A DNA stretch of 64,000 bases. It comes from Ophthalmolycus amberensis. Its lineage: Eukaryota > Chordata > Actinopteri > Perciformes > Zoarcidae. The position numbers and the translations under genes were made by a program. The DNA is taken from the NCBI GenBank assembly GCA_024529925.1, contig JAFEUB010001061.1, positions 242,001 through 306,000 of the forward strand. The letters run 5' to 3'. Shown piece by piece: positions 45,346 through 57,617 of this stretch (its first letter is position 1; every line of letters begins with the position of its first letter). The notes beneath the pieces were generated by a model. That model did no database searches, was not told where the DNA came from, and was given only the letters and a program-made list of their open reading frames with translations.

Positions 45346-48300
45346 GGGGACGTAGATGTGTACCCCGTGTATAATTCTCTTTTGCGAAACGAATAAAAAT
45401 AAAATAAAAAAAATACCTGTGTAACAAAGACATTCTGGGCGAAACAACCATGGGAGCCATTTTACACACTGCAAAACACAATTATACATGAACTAAGATC
45501 ATATCTATAAGTTTTGCCTCAAAACCACGTTTTTTTGGAGAAAAAACTGCGTACTATGGTCTTTGTTTTGGTCTCTCATGAGAAACCGCGGAGCGATTAT
45601 GGCGGATGAGCACATCCAGCAGGGCCGTGATTCGACCCGGCGTCACGTAGCATTTTCGAAATGACTCTCTTTCAAACCGTTCAAAAGTTATGGATATATA
45701 TGCCAACATCAGCCACGGGTCACCAGAAAAAAAATTGGGTATTGGACTATCCCGCATCTAAAAAGGTGTCACATGAGTAAATCGGCCAATCACAGGCCTT
45801 ACCAGGGTCACACACACACACACACACATTATGAGGCATATATTTTTATGATTGACAGATATGACACCTCATAACTGCTCAAAATTATTCCAAATGGTGT
45901 CAAACTGCTTTATTAGGATTATTGAACACTCTTAGTGATAAGAAAAGTTACTATTTAGTTATATAGTATATAAAATTATAATACAGCAGTGCAACTGCTG
46001 GTTCCGAAAATCAAATGTTTGCTTGACTCAGACCATCTATGCTGGCTCAATCGAAGTAAAATATGTTGTGTGGACATGTAAAACGTGTTGTGCTATGTCT
46101 GTGGCGTATTTTTAGGCTATTTTTAGCAGGCCAAGATCTGCATTATTAAAAACAAAATGTTCAATACAAGTGCTTTTTTTCAGGCGAACCTGAAACTTTT
46201 TCAATTTGAGCTGTGCCATAAGTGTATCAGTTATTAACCAGTAACATATACACAATATTTCCACAATTCAACACATCTCACAAGTGTTACCTGTATTCTA
46301 GCATCAAGTGTTATTTACTGCTTTTTTTCGTGTTGGAATAAATGTTAAATATTTAACTGCAAAGTAGTAATGCGTGTTTGATACTTTCATTTTTTTGCAT
46401 TAAATCATACTGGGATGTTTGCTGAAATTGATAGGATGGCCCTACCTAGAACATTTTCCACCAGCCGCCACTGCTCCCGCTGCTACAGTTGGTGTTTGAA
46501 CAGGAGTCAAATATCGTATCTAATATTTGCCCTGACTCGTGCCTTCAACAGCACCTCTGGGATTTATTCAGAACTGATTAGTAATCAAGAAATCATGATT
46601 TTTATCAAGTGTGAAGAGACCAGACATGGGTCACCTTTTTCACAGCAGACATTTTGACATGTGATAGCAGGTAAAGCACAGCTGGACTTTATGACTTTAA
46701 TAATGGCCACATTTGTTTTAGATTATCTAATTACAGAGCATTGGTATTGTGCATGAAGTCTTAGCCATTCACATTTACAGAGATCGGGGGCTTCTGGGAC
46801 AAGATCACTCGTTAGTTTGAGTGAGTTTGAGCCCAGAATTAGACTAGATGTCTCAAATGAGATACAATTTTTAAATTATTAGCACTCCAGCCACTCTATC
46901 TGTTGAGAGGATTTTAGCTGAGTGAAATATAATGTTTGGGTGGTGAGGTCTGAGGCGTTCTTATGTGGTGACATGCTCCACAGACAGAGCCGTGTCCCCT
47001 AAGACACAGAAAGAAACATTCATGTAAATAAGCCGTTTGGTTTGGTTTTAAAAGATGAGGTAGACGAAAAACTGTAAATTGAGAATGTTTCTATTGTATT
47101 TTGTGCCTACAAAAGTGTGTTGGATATAAAGGGGTATTCCGGCATTTAGTGCTGCACTGCTCATTGGGTCAAGTTTCAAAAAGCTGGATCCAACATTTCC
47201 CATAATGCAACCTAATAGTGTCTTTAGTTAGACCCACCTTGTAGAATAAATGTCAGTGGAGTGCTCCTTTAATGAAGACAGGAACGCCAATCGGACAAAC
47301 AGAGAGACTGCTCGTTAGCTCAGAGCTTATTGTGTATCAACTGCTTTGTGCTAATTTGATTGAAAATGAAAGGGCAAGGTAGCAGTTTAGAAAAAGTGCT
47401 CAAAAATGACACATACCAAAGATTGGTGGATATAAGGGCCCAGCAGCACAGTTTTGTCCCTGGGCCCCTCAGCAGGTTAATGCTGCCATTACTTTAACAA
47501 TACACACACTAAATATTAGAACTGGCTAAATATCTACTGGTCCAACTAATAGATTAAACGATTACTAATTCAGCAGACAAGTATCATTGTTTTCTTGTTT
47601 AGTATCTTTGGATTGTGAGCACACGCAGAACGGAAAAAAAATACTGTCAAAGACTCGACAATAATGTATCATTAACAACAGCATAATTTTATTTTTGGAT
47701 GGAAAGAACGTCTCCTCCAGAGAGTGTTGCATTATGGGTTGTTTGTAGCCTTATTGTTGTTCGGGTTGCAACTTTCATCAAGTCTTTTTATAATGCTTTT
47801 TGAAATGAGTCAACCCTTAAATTGTTTGTGAAGTGCAGCTCAAACTATAATAGTTTAGGCTTGTGTTAACTGTTTCGGTGCCACGGAGGAAGTAAACCGA
47901 GTGAAAACGGACCCAAATGCCTCACAACGTCTCGCAATGTTAAGAAGTCAAAATTTGCAGCTGTCAATTGAGAAAATGACAAAAAGGATAACGCTAACCG
48001 TCCAAGAAAATCTTTTCTTTCCATCTACTTCAAGCTTCCATTTTGTACAGAGCAATCCAAACTCCACTACATTCTGCCCACATCTACACGGCAGCCAAGC
48101 AATCCCCATGTCTGATGAAGTCCATGAGATGATGTTGAAAGGTCCAGTAAGAACTAGTAAGTGGACCTTGAGTTAAGATCTTTTTGGATGTATAACAATA
48201 CACGACATACAGCAATAGGCTATGCTGTCTACACTGTGACCAATTACAGAGGACAGCCAAAATAAGTTGGCATCTGGCTGATGTCCTTTTTAATGTTTAA

Positions 48301-50200
48301 AACATTAACTGCTTGGTTCCATTACGGTCATGATTTCAGCAGCGGGTACATTAGCCGCAAATCGATTTTACTAATGATTAATAGGTAGATAAGTCTTTTT
48401 TTTTTGTTCGTCCGTCTCTGAAACTGCCGAAAGCATTTCAGCATTAAGGTAATTTGGCTTCATAGTAAGGTAATGGACCAAAAATGATCTCACATCCAGC
48501 CATTAGGAAACTCTGCCAAGGCTTCACAACGGATTTTTGTCCCTCTGTAAGTCAGGCATAAAATTGATGGTCACTGATACACAGATAAGTCTTAAATCAA
48601 ATAAGAGCTAGGGAGGAAGGACACAAAAATGTAACTTTTTAAAAAAAGTATATGTCTCGTTAAAATGTAACAATAAATATTGTGAGTCTGTCTTGAAACT
48701 CCTAACACTGCTGTGTATAAGGTCACTGAGCCGACTGACGCAAAGAGATTACGAATAGGACATTCATCTCTTGATGAATAAACTATTAGAGCCTCTTCAC
48801 TTTTATTGAGAGGGCTGGTCACCTCAATTACACTGACGAATAACAGAAAACCTGTTCTACCAAATGAGAGCACAGCTGTCTACAGTCATTTAATACAGCG
48901 TGCTGGATATCATTTCAAAATCATTCCCAGAACCTGTCCTGCACATCACTCTCCATCTCTGGGCCGCCCTTCGCTCCATCACCGTCTTATCTGTCACACT
49001 GCTAATTCTTTCTCTGCAACACTTTTCTTTAATCTCCCATTTATTCATTTGATAATGTATTTGTGAAAAAAAAACCTCCTATGAAGCATCTGTAACTGGT
49101 GTAAAAAACAGATAATATAGCATGTATAACAAAATTAAGATCTGCGGCCTGCTTGATGTTGGAACAGCCCATCTGACGGACGTTTTTTTGCGATTGCTTA
49201 CACACTCAAAGTAAATGCTCAGCCAAAAGCATGAATAACCTTGACTTTGTAAGCGTGCCTGAAACAGAGGAACATGTGCTTCTTTGCAATTCAAATTGAA
49301 AAATGCAAAACATCCCTGGCAGCACACTATTGAAACCTTAGCACTAAAAATAGGTGAGCTCAACTCCTTTGTGAGCACTTTGCATACATGGAGGAAGTGA
49401 AATAAAAGGTCTACGCCTCTTAAGTCCTTTTATCTTGTTTTAATTGTATTTTACCCTTTTTTTAACCAGCTCTTACCAAAACATGAATTATCCTATCTGT
49501 GATGAACTTTGACAAACAAAATATACTTCAAACGCATTGAAAAAAAACACAATTTGGCATTTATTACAGCAGGTACGATAAACAATATTATTGCAAATCA
49601 CTAAATAAAATAATATTACGAGTTCCTCTCAGTAACTTCAAGTCTCTTAACTCTTCATTGGTTACCTCCAATTAGGCTCTAACATCACAAATGCATAGCA
49701 TCTTTAACATGTGAACATCAATATACTGTGAACCCACACGCTCTCACACACACACTTTCACTCAAAATAGACAAAACCCTTGTTGCAGGCCTGAGTCGTG
49801 GCGTGGGAGCGTAGAGGCGTAAAACTGTGATGGCCGCTTCACTTGTTCACACAAGCAATAAACAAAAAGCACGTGCAAGTTTATCAGTACTCAGTACACG
49901 GGAGAAGCTGGGGCATGGAGGGCAGGCAGAGCGCAGAAGAAACAGCAGCACATGCAGGAAACAGTTCTCCGTAGTGGTCCAAAGGAGCTCTCTTACAGTC
50001 CGTCTCCTGAATCCGATAAATTAGCTCAGCAACAAGTCCATACACTACTTCATGGCTATCTAGCCATAGCTTGTCTTAACAACTAGTTTCAAATGCACAG
50101 CTAACAGTATGAAAGCACAGCTAACGGTTATTATGCTAATGCTAATGGCTACTCGCTACTAGCAACACAACTCGTTTACACTATAACATAACGTCAATAT
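45346..50200. other. Intergenic with repeat fragments
   Basis: No exon could be supported. 47128-47280 (GGTATTCCGGCATTTAGTG, TTTCCCATAATGCAACCTAA) resembles a dispersed fish MITE, and 45530-45780 (GGCGGATGAGCACATCCAGC) looks repetitive. A (CA)n tract is at 45811-45829. Confidence 0.5.
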
Positions 50201-50206
50201 TTTCCT

Positions 50207-51060
50207 GTGTCTGGTGGTTTTGGCGTACAGTGCTCTGTAGCGCCTACCAGAGGGGAGGAGTTGGAAAAGCAGTATGAGACCAGCCACGGCCCGGTCATCG
50301 ACGACTTTGTGAAGTGGCGTGAGTATCTTCAATTAAACATATCTAAAACCAAAGACATGATCATCGATTTTAGAAGACGAGCCCACACACATGAAGTCAT
50401 ATCCATTAAGGGTCAGACAGTGGAATGTGTGCAATCTTACAAATATCCTGGGACAATTATTGACTCAAAACTGAACTTTGATGCAGTGTAGCCGTGTGCA
50501 AAAAGGGGTACCAGCGTTTGTTTTGTTTGAGGAAACTGTCCTATTTCCACATTAACAAAACCATGATGACCTTATTTTATCGTGCTTTTATTGATCGATT
50601 TTATCTTTTTCTTTGGTGTCCTGGTTTGGAAACCTATCTTTAAAGAACAGAAACTCTCTGCATCAAATTGTTAAATCGTCTAGCAGGCTGATTGGTGAGT
50701 CACAGCTTAATTAACCCAGAGTCCCTGTACAGCAGACAGTCACAACGGATAACCGGCTCCATTTTTAAGGACGACTCCCACCCTTTGCACTGGAAATTTC
50801 AGCTTCTTCCTTCTAGACGGAGGTATATAGTCCCACGGTGTAGAACAAAGCGGTATAAAAATAGCTTTGTTGCAGCAGCCATCACTCAGGTGAACAGATT
50901 ATAGCAACAGTGCACAGAAGCTATAGAAGCAACGTTTATGTACTTATTTATTTTATTTAGTGATTTACTGATTTGTAGCCTTGTGTACTTTTATCATGTG
51001 TGTTGCCTCACCTTCTATTGCAAACCAAGTCTACCTACAGGTACAAATAAAAGTAACCTA
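50207..51060 (+). mobile_element. Rex1/Babar-like LINE, 3' part
   Basis: After the RT core, the thumb and C-terminal coding region can be read with frame breaks: LNISKTKDMIIDFRRRAHTH, SYKYPGTIIDSKLNFDA, LRKLSYFHINKTMMTLFYRA, and the end DDSHPLHWKFQLLPSRRRY followed by RCRTKRYKNSFVAAAI. The element ends near 51055 with AATAAAAGTAACCTAACC. The 5' part including the catalytic YxDD is absent or unreadable. Confidence 0.75.
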
Positions 51061-51167
51061 ACCTGGCAATTTATAGAATTATTCAACTTATTTAGACATG
51101 AAATGTGGCTTTAAAACTAATTTTTGATTTAATTTCTTACTGTACCAAAATGAATGTGTATTTGCAG

Positions 51168-52349
51168 ATGCCAAACATCCAGCAAATCAGGAAGAGGGAG
51201 ACCAGGAAGTGGACCCAGGAGGCCATGGCACAGGCCCTACAGGAGGTGAAAGCAGGCAGGCTCACTCTACGGCAGGCAGCCCAGCAGTTTGGGGTCCCGA
51301 AGTCCAGCCTGAGTGACCGAGTCAGTGGAAGGGTGTCCTCTGACCGTGTCTATGGTCAGAGGACGCTCCTCACCCTTAAAGATGAGGATTCCCTGGTGGA
51401 GTACTGTTTGTATTCTGCCAGTCACGGGTTTCCACTGACGAAGCCTCAGGTCCTGATCAACGCTCTGGTCATTTACAATTTCCACCATCAGGCAGCACCA
51501 AGAACCGTGCTTTGCCAGACGTGGTGGATTAACTTTAGAGAGCGGCACCACCATCGCCTTACTGCCCGGACCACAGACATCATTGATCGTGGCAGGGCAT
51601 ACTCACCAAGAGGGGGCCAATTGAGGAGTATTTCAGGCTCCTCACCACCACCCTGGAGGACACAGGTTGAGGGAGAAACCCCGTCAAATATACAACTCCG
51701 ACGAGATTAGTTTCAGCTGGACTCTACAAGAAGAAAGGTCATCATGCCCCGGGGGACTAAACATGCTTATAGGCAGGCCCAGGGAACCAGAGACCACATC
51801 ACCATCCTGGCCTGCCTCAACGCGGCTGGGGAGGATGTCCCCGCTTTCATCATCAAGGGGGGATATCCAGGGGGCCCCTATAACAGGGAAGGGGTTCCCG
51901 ATGCCCTCTACGGGAAGTAGCCGGCAGGGTACATGGACAGTGAGCTATTTAGGAAGTGGTTTGTCGGGCACTTCCTGAAGTTCGCCACGCAGGAGCGCCC
52001 GCTGCTGCTCATCATGGATGGACATCAATCCCACCTGGATCCAGAGCTGGTCCGGGCGGCACAGAGGGAGGGGGTCATTCTCTTGCGCCTGCCACCACAT
52101 ACGTCTCACATCCTTCAACCTCTGGATGTGAGTTTCTTCGGACCCTTGAAGGCAGATTTCTCTGGTGTTACAGAAGATCTGTCAGCAGTGAGTCACTCCT
52201 TCTTGGTTTCTAAGAAGGAGTTTTCAAGGGTCCTAAGAGACTCCTACCAGAGGGTGAAGGATCGGAGACTGGTGGTGGCTGGGTTCAGGAGGTGTGGCCT
52301 CTACCCTGTGGACCCAATGGCCATCGATTGGTCACGGGTCATGCCGTAA
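51168..52349 (+). pseudogene. pogo-type transposase relic
   Basis: The ATG at 51168 begins MPNIQQIRKRETRKW, with a psq-type HTH (ALQEVKAGRLTLRQAAQQFG, VPKSSLSDRV) at about residues 15-55. A CENPB-type second DNA-binding part follows, then the DDE_1 catalytic core: YNSDE (about 51690), LLLIMDGHQSHLDPE and LPPHTSHILQPLDVSFFGPL, which supply the three acidic residues. A 1-bp loss near 51711 shifts the frame and a TAG lies at 51918-51920; downstream, 51933-52349 is open again and ends IDWSRVMP. The transposase would cut and paste a TA-flanked element; this copy is dead. Confidence 0.85.
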
Positions 52350-52844
52350 GGGCCGCAACGTGGGACCTCCTCACCACCTCCACCAACCCCATCGACATCT
52401 TCCTGGGCTGCGCCTGATGTTGCCCTTCCCTCCCAGCATCCCCTATCCCCAGCCCAACCAGCCCCTATCCCCAGAACCAACCTCCATCTGCCCCTCCTCC
52501 TCCCAATCCTTACATCACCCATCCCCTGGTAACATCAGGCCAGATAACAGTAGACCTGGCCCACCTCCTGGCTGAAATCAACTACAACATCGTGGAGGAC
52601 CGTGCTGCAAGGCAAGAGGCCCAAGCTCTGGCCAGAAGAGACAGAGAGCAGCAGCTTCCGGCAGCCACTTCCTCTACCCTGTCTGGCGGCTCCCAATTTG
52701 AATTTACGTACAAATCAGAATGTATTAACTATTGTGACGCATCAACATTGTTATGAGTATGTATTTTAGTGATGTAAGAATAAAATGTTTATTATTTAGA
52801 CAAACTGTTAATAGGTCACCCTCCTGAAGAGATGTAGCCGACAG

Positions 52845-53017
52845 TTTGGGAGTGTGGCCGGTGCCGGGAACCTGACCCTCCAGAGAGCTCGGAGGGATTG
52901 GTGTCGTGGGTCCAGTGTGACAACTGCCACTCATGGTATCACACCATGTGTGTGGGCTGGGACAAGGAGCTGGATGATGAAGATGATTATTTTATTTGTG
53001 TCCTGATTTTTAATTAA
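52845..53017 (+). CDS. PHD finger segment downstream of the pogo transposase
   Basis: An open stretch from an acceptor-like GACAG (52844) reads WECGRCREPDPPESSEG, then WVQCDNCHSWYHTMCVGWD, then DDEDDYFICVL to a TAA at 53015. Cys and His spacing (C-x2-C, C-x2-C, H, C, then C) is that of a PHD finger, a histone-tail reader; the last Cys of the usual pair is replaced by Leu/Val sequence. An AATAAA lies upstream at 52782 and another follows at 53054. It is likely the C-terminal module of the same pogo-type protein. A separate exon of an unrelated gene is possible but less likely. Confidence 0.6.
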
Positions 53018-53347
53018 ATTTTTGATTTTGTTTTTGTCTCGTTTGTTTTTAAATAAATATTTTCATCATCTTTTCAATAATGTGCAGCTGGAACAAGCAG
53101 TTCAGTTTGTGTGAAGCATACTCCATATCCAACTTTGACTTGTTGTTAGACCTCCGACCCATCCGTGGGGAAAGAGCTCTAACCATTCAGCTGAATTATT
53201 ATTCTAAGTGTCTGTTCAATAAAATACTTAAAAGACATTTGAGAGTTTTCTCATCACGTTTATTTCTCACAGGGAAATTAATTGGATTAATTTCCACCTC
53301 ATCGACAATATAAGTATCTGTACTGCATGTCGTTGTGAGTGTGTGTG

Positions 53348-54139
53348 TGTAACAGACTTGGAATGGCATTGAAGGAGACGACTCAGAGGGTAGTTTTCCA
53401 GCATTTATTCGCTGCAGAAGACAACATAAACCACATTAGTTTCTTCCTGGTCTCACTCTCTCTGTATACATCCGCTCCCTCATCAGTACGAAACACCACT
53501 GTCTGGGGAAGTCGGGACTAACAGCGACATCAAGTGGACAAAACAAACAACTACATGAGGTGGAATGATTAACAAAACCCGCGAAAATTATAACATTAAA
53601 CAAAGGAAAATACATACCTGCAGAAGACAACATAAACCACATTAGTTTCTTCCTGGTCTCACTCTCTCTGTATACATCCGCTCCTAAACATGCAAGACAA
53701 CAGAATTCACACAAAGGAATGCCAAAGTATCTGCGTCGTTACGTTATGACAGGGCAGCCTGACGTAAAAGTAAATGGCGCCAAATAGGCGAACTGAAACA
53801 GCCAGTAAACTTATATTTTCCACAGTCAAAACGGCACGTAACAGCTTCATAAGGGCGTCGCCTTAGCAGTTACTAAAGTACGTAATGTAAACAGTTACAT
53901 TCCCGAAGAAAACAACAAAACAGTGCAACGATATTATTCCACACAACTTACCCTCATCAGTACGAAACACCACTGTGAGGGAAAGTCGGGACTACGGGGG
54001 CTTCGGAGGTACAAAAGAGGCGAGACGCCGCTTCCGCAGGAAGCATTAACAAAATAAAACGCGAAATAAAAATAGCTCATAAAGATAGAATTCACACATA
54101 CTCAACAGAATAATAAAGTACATTTTTAACTCTGTTACA
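53348..54139 (-). repeat. 3' LTR of the Gypsy element
   Basis: It starts TGTAACAGACTTGG and ends CTCTGTTACA on the plus strand. Against the other LTR I count three substitutions in 792 bp. A 65-bp segment (GCAGAAGACAACATAAACCA...) occurs twice within it (53413 and 53622), and the CCTCATCAGTACGAAACACC segment also occurs twice (53479 and 53950). Confidence 0.95.
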
Positions 54140-54151
54140 TCCACCCCCACT
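54140..54151 (-). promoter_or_regulatory. Polypurine tract
   Basis: On the minus strand AGTGGGGGTGGA directly precedes the 3' LTR, the expected primer site for plus-strand DNA synthesis. Confidence 0.75.
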
Positions 54152-54497
54152 GAATTTTAGCGAATATGAGCACCGACTACACAGTGTGCACTAAAGAAAA
54201 CACTACAAATCAACAAATTACAAAAGGGTCATCATCAAGAAAACCAACATCTAATGTATCCCATAGGGATGAAGTGGTATGAGAGCAGCGCTTATCCCTC
54301 AATCCAGCAACTGGCAACAGGGTGCCTTGTACACCCCACAAGACCCAAACACAAAGTGCAGTGTAGTACAGGCTCATGTCAGATAAGAAAATTAAACAGT
54401 GGAACATTATACCAAAAAAACAAAAACTTCCAAACCCATCATTGGCATAAGCTACATGCCTACGGTTTCAATCAGGAAGCACCAGGAACATAGATTG

Positions 54498-56117
54498 TCA
54501 AACAACTTTAACATTCGACTTCTCCTGAACAACATCCTGCCTGGACATGGTCTGAATGAGCCTGTTCACAGGCTTGAGTAAGCGACCAAAACTTGACCTG
54601 ACCTGTGCAATAGAACGACCACCGATCGTGGCTGAGGTCTGAACATCAGTGTGCAAAATGTCAGATGTGTTATCTGTCTGTGTCATGGTGTCAAGAGCAG
54701 AGTCTGGCTGTCTCACATGTGTTGAAATACCTCCAACAGTCACAGAGCAAGAATCATAAGTCACAGACTGATCTTCTATGTGGTCTTCAAGTGAAACAGA
54801 AGCATCCTGGGGATCAGAAGCAACACTTCTTATGTCAGAAGCGTCTGCCACAGACAGACTTGGTGCAGACAACTGAGTGATCCAATCAATGGTTCTCCTC
54901 TCCGAGTCCACAGGTTCCGAATCAGCCAAGGGGCCCTGTCCATCCTCCACAGTCATAGGTGAGTGTCTGTCACTTTCAGTGTCGAGGCTTTCACTAGTCA
55001 CACCATGAGGCTCACCCTCTCCCCCAAACAAGGTCTCTTCTGCCTCACTCACATCGTCATCTCCTGAAGCCGTGGATCCTGTAACCGGCATGGATGAGGC
55101 AAGGTCAGACATTCCACATGTGTCCCCCACAGGGAGGAAATTGGCCAGCATCATCAAGTTCCTGTGTATCACCTTCTCCCGTCCAGTGACTGTGTCGCGG
55201 AGTCTGTACGTGTGTGTCTCTGTATTCACGTCCACCACAGTGTAGACTGTCGAGTCCCACCTGTCCGCAAGCTTCTTCTTACCCCTCTCCTTCCTGTTGG
55301 CCAAGAGCACCCGGTCACCGATCTCGATTTCGGATCCCTTTACTTTCCTGTTGTACAGCTGAGCATGTCGATTCTGCTCCTTCGTAGCATGGACCTGAGC
55401 AATAACCATTGCTTCTTTTAGATCATTGGCGAGACTCGCTACATACTTCTCATAGCTCATCACAGCAGAGTCACGAAGGACAGTACGGAAGAGTATATCA
55501 ACAGGTAGGCGGGGAATCCGGCCAAACATGAGGTAAAAGGGGGGATAGCCTGTTGTCTCATGAGCTGTGCAGTTGTGCATGAACATCAGAGTCTGCAAGC
55601 GCCGTGGCCAGTCGGCCTTCTCTTCAGGGGGCAGCGCACGAATCATGCCACCTAAAGTCCGGTTGAAACGTTCCACACTCCCATTACCCATCGGATGGTA
55701 GGGGGTCGTGTGCGATTTCCTGACACCAGAGACCCTGAGAAGCTCACTTATCAGAAGACTTTCAAAGTTAGCACCTTGGTCACTATGGATCCTTTCCGGG
55801 AATCCAAAGACACAGAAGTACCGGTCCCAGAGAACTCTCGCCACCTGCTTAGCTGTTTGGTCTTTACATGGAAATGCCTGGGCCATCCTCGTGAAATGGT
55901 CAGTTATCACCAAAACATCGACAGACTTGTTCCTGGAGTCTTCGGCCGACCAAAAGTCAATGCAGCCCAACTCCAGTGGCCTGGTTGTTGTTATGCTCTC
56001 CAGGGGAGCCCGTCCCTCAGGCTCGACGGTCTTGCTGACGATGCATCGTTGACAATGCCGAACGTAGTCTCTCACGTCTCTGTCAAGGTTTGGCCAGAAA
56101 AACCTCTGTCTCGCCAA
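54498..56117 (-). CDS. Gypsy integrase with long acidic C-terminal extension
   Basis: The 539-codon open stretch contains the integrase core with Asp54 (GCIDFWSAED), Asp113 (RIHSDQGANFE) and Glu149 (GNGSVERFN), the canonical D,D-35-E spacing. The zinc-binding HHCC domain starts before this ATG: IHDRAGHQA at about 56150-56165, then RHCQRC inside. A degenerate GPY/F-like region follows at about 285-325 (DRWDSTVYTVVDV). The last 190 residues are acidic and Ser/Thr-rich without a recognised domain. The frame is the same as the upstream pol ORF; only a TAG at 56231-56229 separates them, so this is really part of one pol polyprotein. Integrase inserts the cDNA into host DNA. Confidence 0.9.
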   Translation of the reverse strand: MARQRFFWPNLDRDVRDYVRHCQRCIVSKTVEPEGRAPLESITTTRPLELGCIDFWSAEDSRNKSVDVLVITDHFTRMAQAFPCKDQTAKQVARVLWDRYFCVFGFPERIHSDQGANFESLLISELLRVSGVRKSHTTPYHPMGNGSVERFNRTLGGMIRALPPEEKADWPRRLQTLMFMHNCTAHETTGYPPFYLMFGRIPRLPVDILFRTVLRDSAVMSYEKYVASLANDLKEAMVIAQVHATKEQNRHAQLYNRKVKGSEIEIGDRVLLANRKERGKKKLADRWDSTVYTVVDVNTETHTYRLRDTVTGREKVIHRNLMMLANFLPVGDTCGMSDLASSMPVTGSTASGDDDVSEAEETLFGGEGEPHGVTSESLDTESDRHSPMTVEDGQGPLADSEPVDSERRTIDWITQLSAPSLSVADASDIRSVASDPQDASVSLEDHIEDQSVTYDSCSVTVGGISTHVRQPDSALDTMTQTDNTSDILHTDVQTSATIGGRSIAQVRSSFGRLLKPVNRLIQTMSRQDVVQEKSNVKVV

Positions 56118-56228
56118 GCTGAGGCTCCTGAACTGAGCTTGATGTCCAGCCCTATCATGAATCCCCTGCAGAACCTCGGCCTTAAGTGAGTCAGGAACAA
56201 CATATTGAAAACGCTTCGCTTTGGTTTT

Positions 56229-57617
56229 CTAGTCTTTTGAAATCCTGTACAGCACACCATCACTTACAGTGAGCCTATCCCAGTGCTTCAGATACCTTGT
56301 GACAAGGACAGACTCATTGAATCTTTCCCTCCTGGAAGGCCTCCGACGTCTCTCAATATAGGACAGAACACGAGAGAGAGTCCTATCCTCCAACTGCTTA
56401 TCACGGAGCTCCTTCTCGGTGTAGGCGGGTAAGGCGTCCTGTCCAGGTGGAACCAACTGAGGTAAGTACTGCAACACCTCAACAGCACGGGCCCTTGGAC
56501 CAGCATCCCATTCCATGTGTGACTGTAGTACAGCAGACACATCCTCCATTGCAACAGACTGAGTGTGCATGTGAAGCGGACTGCATGCAGACTGGTTATT
56601 GTTACTCAGAGACGAGGGTTCCCTGTGCTGGCTGGATGACCGAAAGGCATTTTGGACAGAGAAACTTGACATATCTCTGACCTCTGTGAGAAGACCTGCA
56701 TAGGGTTCAGCAAGTAGCCTGTGACCAACACTCCCCTTGACAAACGGCACACGGCTCAGGGCATCAGCCACGATGTTCTGTGGACCTGAAACATACTTGA
56801 TGTCAAAGTCATAACTCGCCAACTTGGCTACCCAGCGTTGCTCACAACAATCTAGCTTCGGCTTTGTCAGGATGTGAGTCAAAGGGTTATTGTCTGTCCA
56901 GACTGTGAATGTGTGGCCTTTCAGCCAGTGACTGAACTTTTCGCAGACTGACCATTTCAAGGCCAGAAACTCCAACCGATGAGCTGGATAGTTCTTTTGG
57001 GACTGAGACAACGACTTGCTAGCGAAAGCAATGGGCCTGGCTCGTGCTTCCCCCTCCTGGATTTGAGACAGAACCGCGCCTATGCCATCCAAGGAGGCAT
57101 CAGTTGACAGCATGAATGGACGGTTGAAATCGGGATGAGCCAAGACAACACTGTGAACCAGCAAAGTTTTCAGACTCTCAAAAGCCTGTCCCTGTTCCGG
57201 GGTCCAGTCTGCCGCACACAACTTCCTGCTAGACAGTTTGTTTTTATGTTTACCTTTTCTTTTCCCACCTTTCAACAGGTCAAACAGTGGCTTGGCAGTG
57301 GCAGAGTATCTGGGCACGAAGTGTTGATAGTAATTTACCATCCCCAAAAAGGATCTTATCCGCTTCTGGGACGGGGTCACGCCATCAGTCTCCATGAGAT
57401 CAGTGTCTGTCATGTTGGTGATGTTCTCAACCTTACTGGGGTCTGTTGAAACACCATTCTCATCAATAATGTGGCCAAGAAACTTTACAGACCTCCTGAG
57501 GAAGAAGCACTTTTTGGGGGCTAGCTTCAGGTTATGGCCACGCAGCCTCTCAAACACCATCTCCAGGCGCAGCAAGGCAGTCTCCTCATCAGGCGCAAAC
57601 ACCAACAAGTCATCCAA
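56229..57617 (-). CDS. Gypsy reverse transcriptase (3' part) and RNase H
   Basis: The frame opens at the RT catalytic motif CYLDDLLVFA (about 57623), followed by the RT thumb/connection (RSFLGMVNYYQHFVPRYSAT) and RNase H (LSTDASLDGIGAVLSQ, HRLEFLALKWSV, VWTDNNPLTHIL). The RT fingers and first palm motifs before YLDD are absent: the upstream ORF ends about 10 residues after a CGEA motif and jumps directly to YLDD. Judged by family length, some 170 residues of RT are missing. The stop at 56231-56229 is an in-frame TAG before the integrase zinc domain. The protein could not act as a reverse transcriptase. Confidence 0.88.
   Translation of the reverse strand: MDDLLVFAPDEETALLRLEMVFERLRGHNLKLAPKKCFFLRRSVKFLGHIIDENGVSTDPSKVENITNMTDTDLMETDGVTPSQKRIRSFLGMVNYYQHFVPRYSATAKPLFDLLKGGKRKGKHKNKLSSRKLCAADWTPEQGQAFESLKTLLVHSVVLAHPDFNRPFMLSTDASLDGIGAVLSQIQEGEARARPIAFASKSLSQSQKNYPAHRLEFLALKWSVCEKFSHWLKGHTFTVWTDNNPLTHILTKPKLDCCEQRWVAKLASYDFDIKYVSGPQNIVADALSRVPFVKGSVGHRLLAEPYAGLLTEVRDMSSFSVQNAFRSSSQHREPSSLSNNNQSACSPLHMHTQSVAMEDVSAVLQSHMEWDAGPRARAVEVLQYLPQLVPPGQDALPAYTEKELRDKQLEDRTLSRVLSYIERRRRPSRRERFNESVLVTRYLKHWDRLTVSDGVLYRISKD

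Noticed and set aside
53436..53714. 92-codon minus-strand frame in each Gypsy LTR
   Set aside because: It repeats because the LTR repeats; its sequence comes from non-coding LTR DNA with internal duplications.
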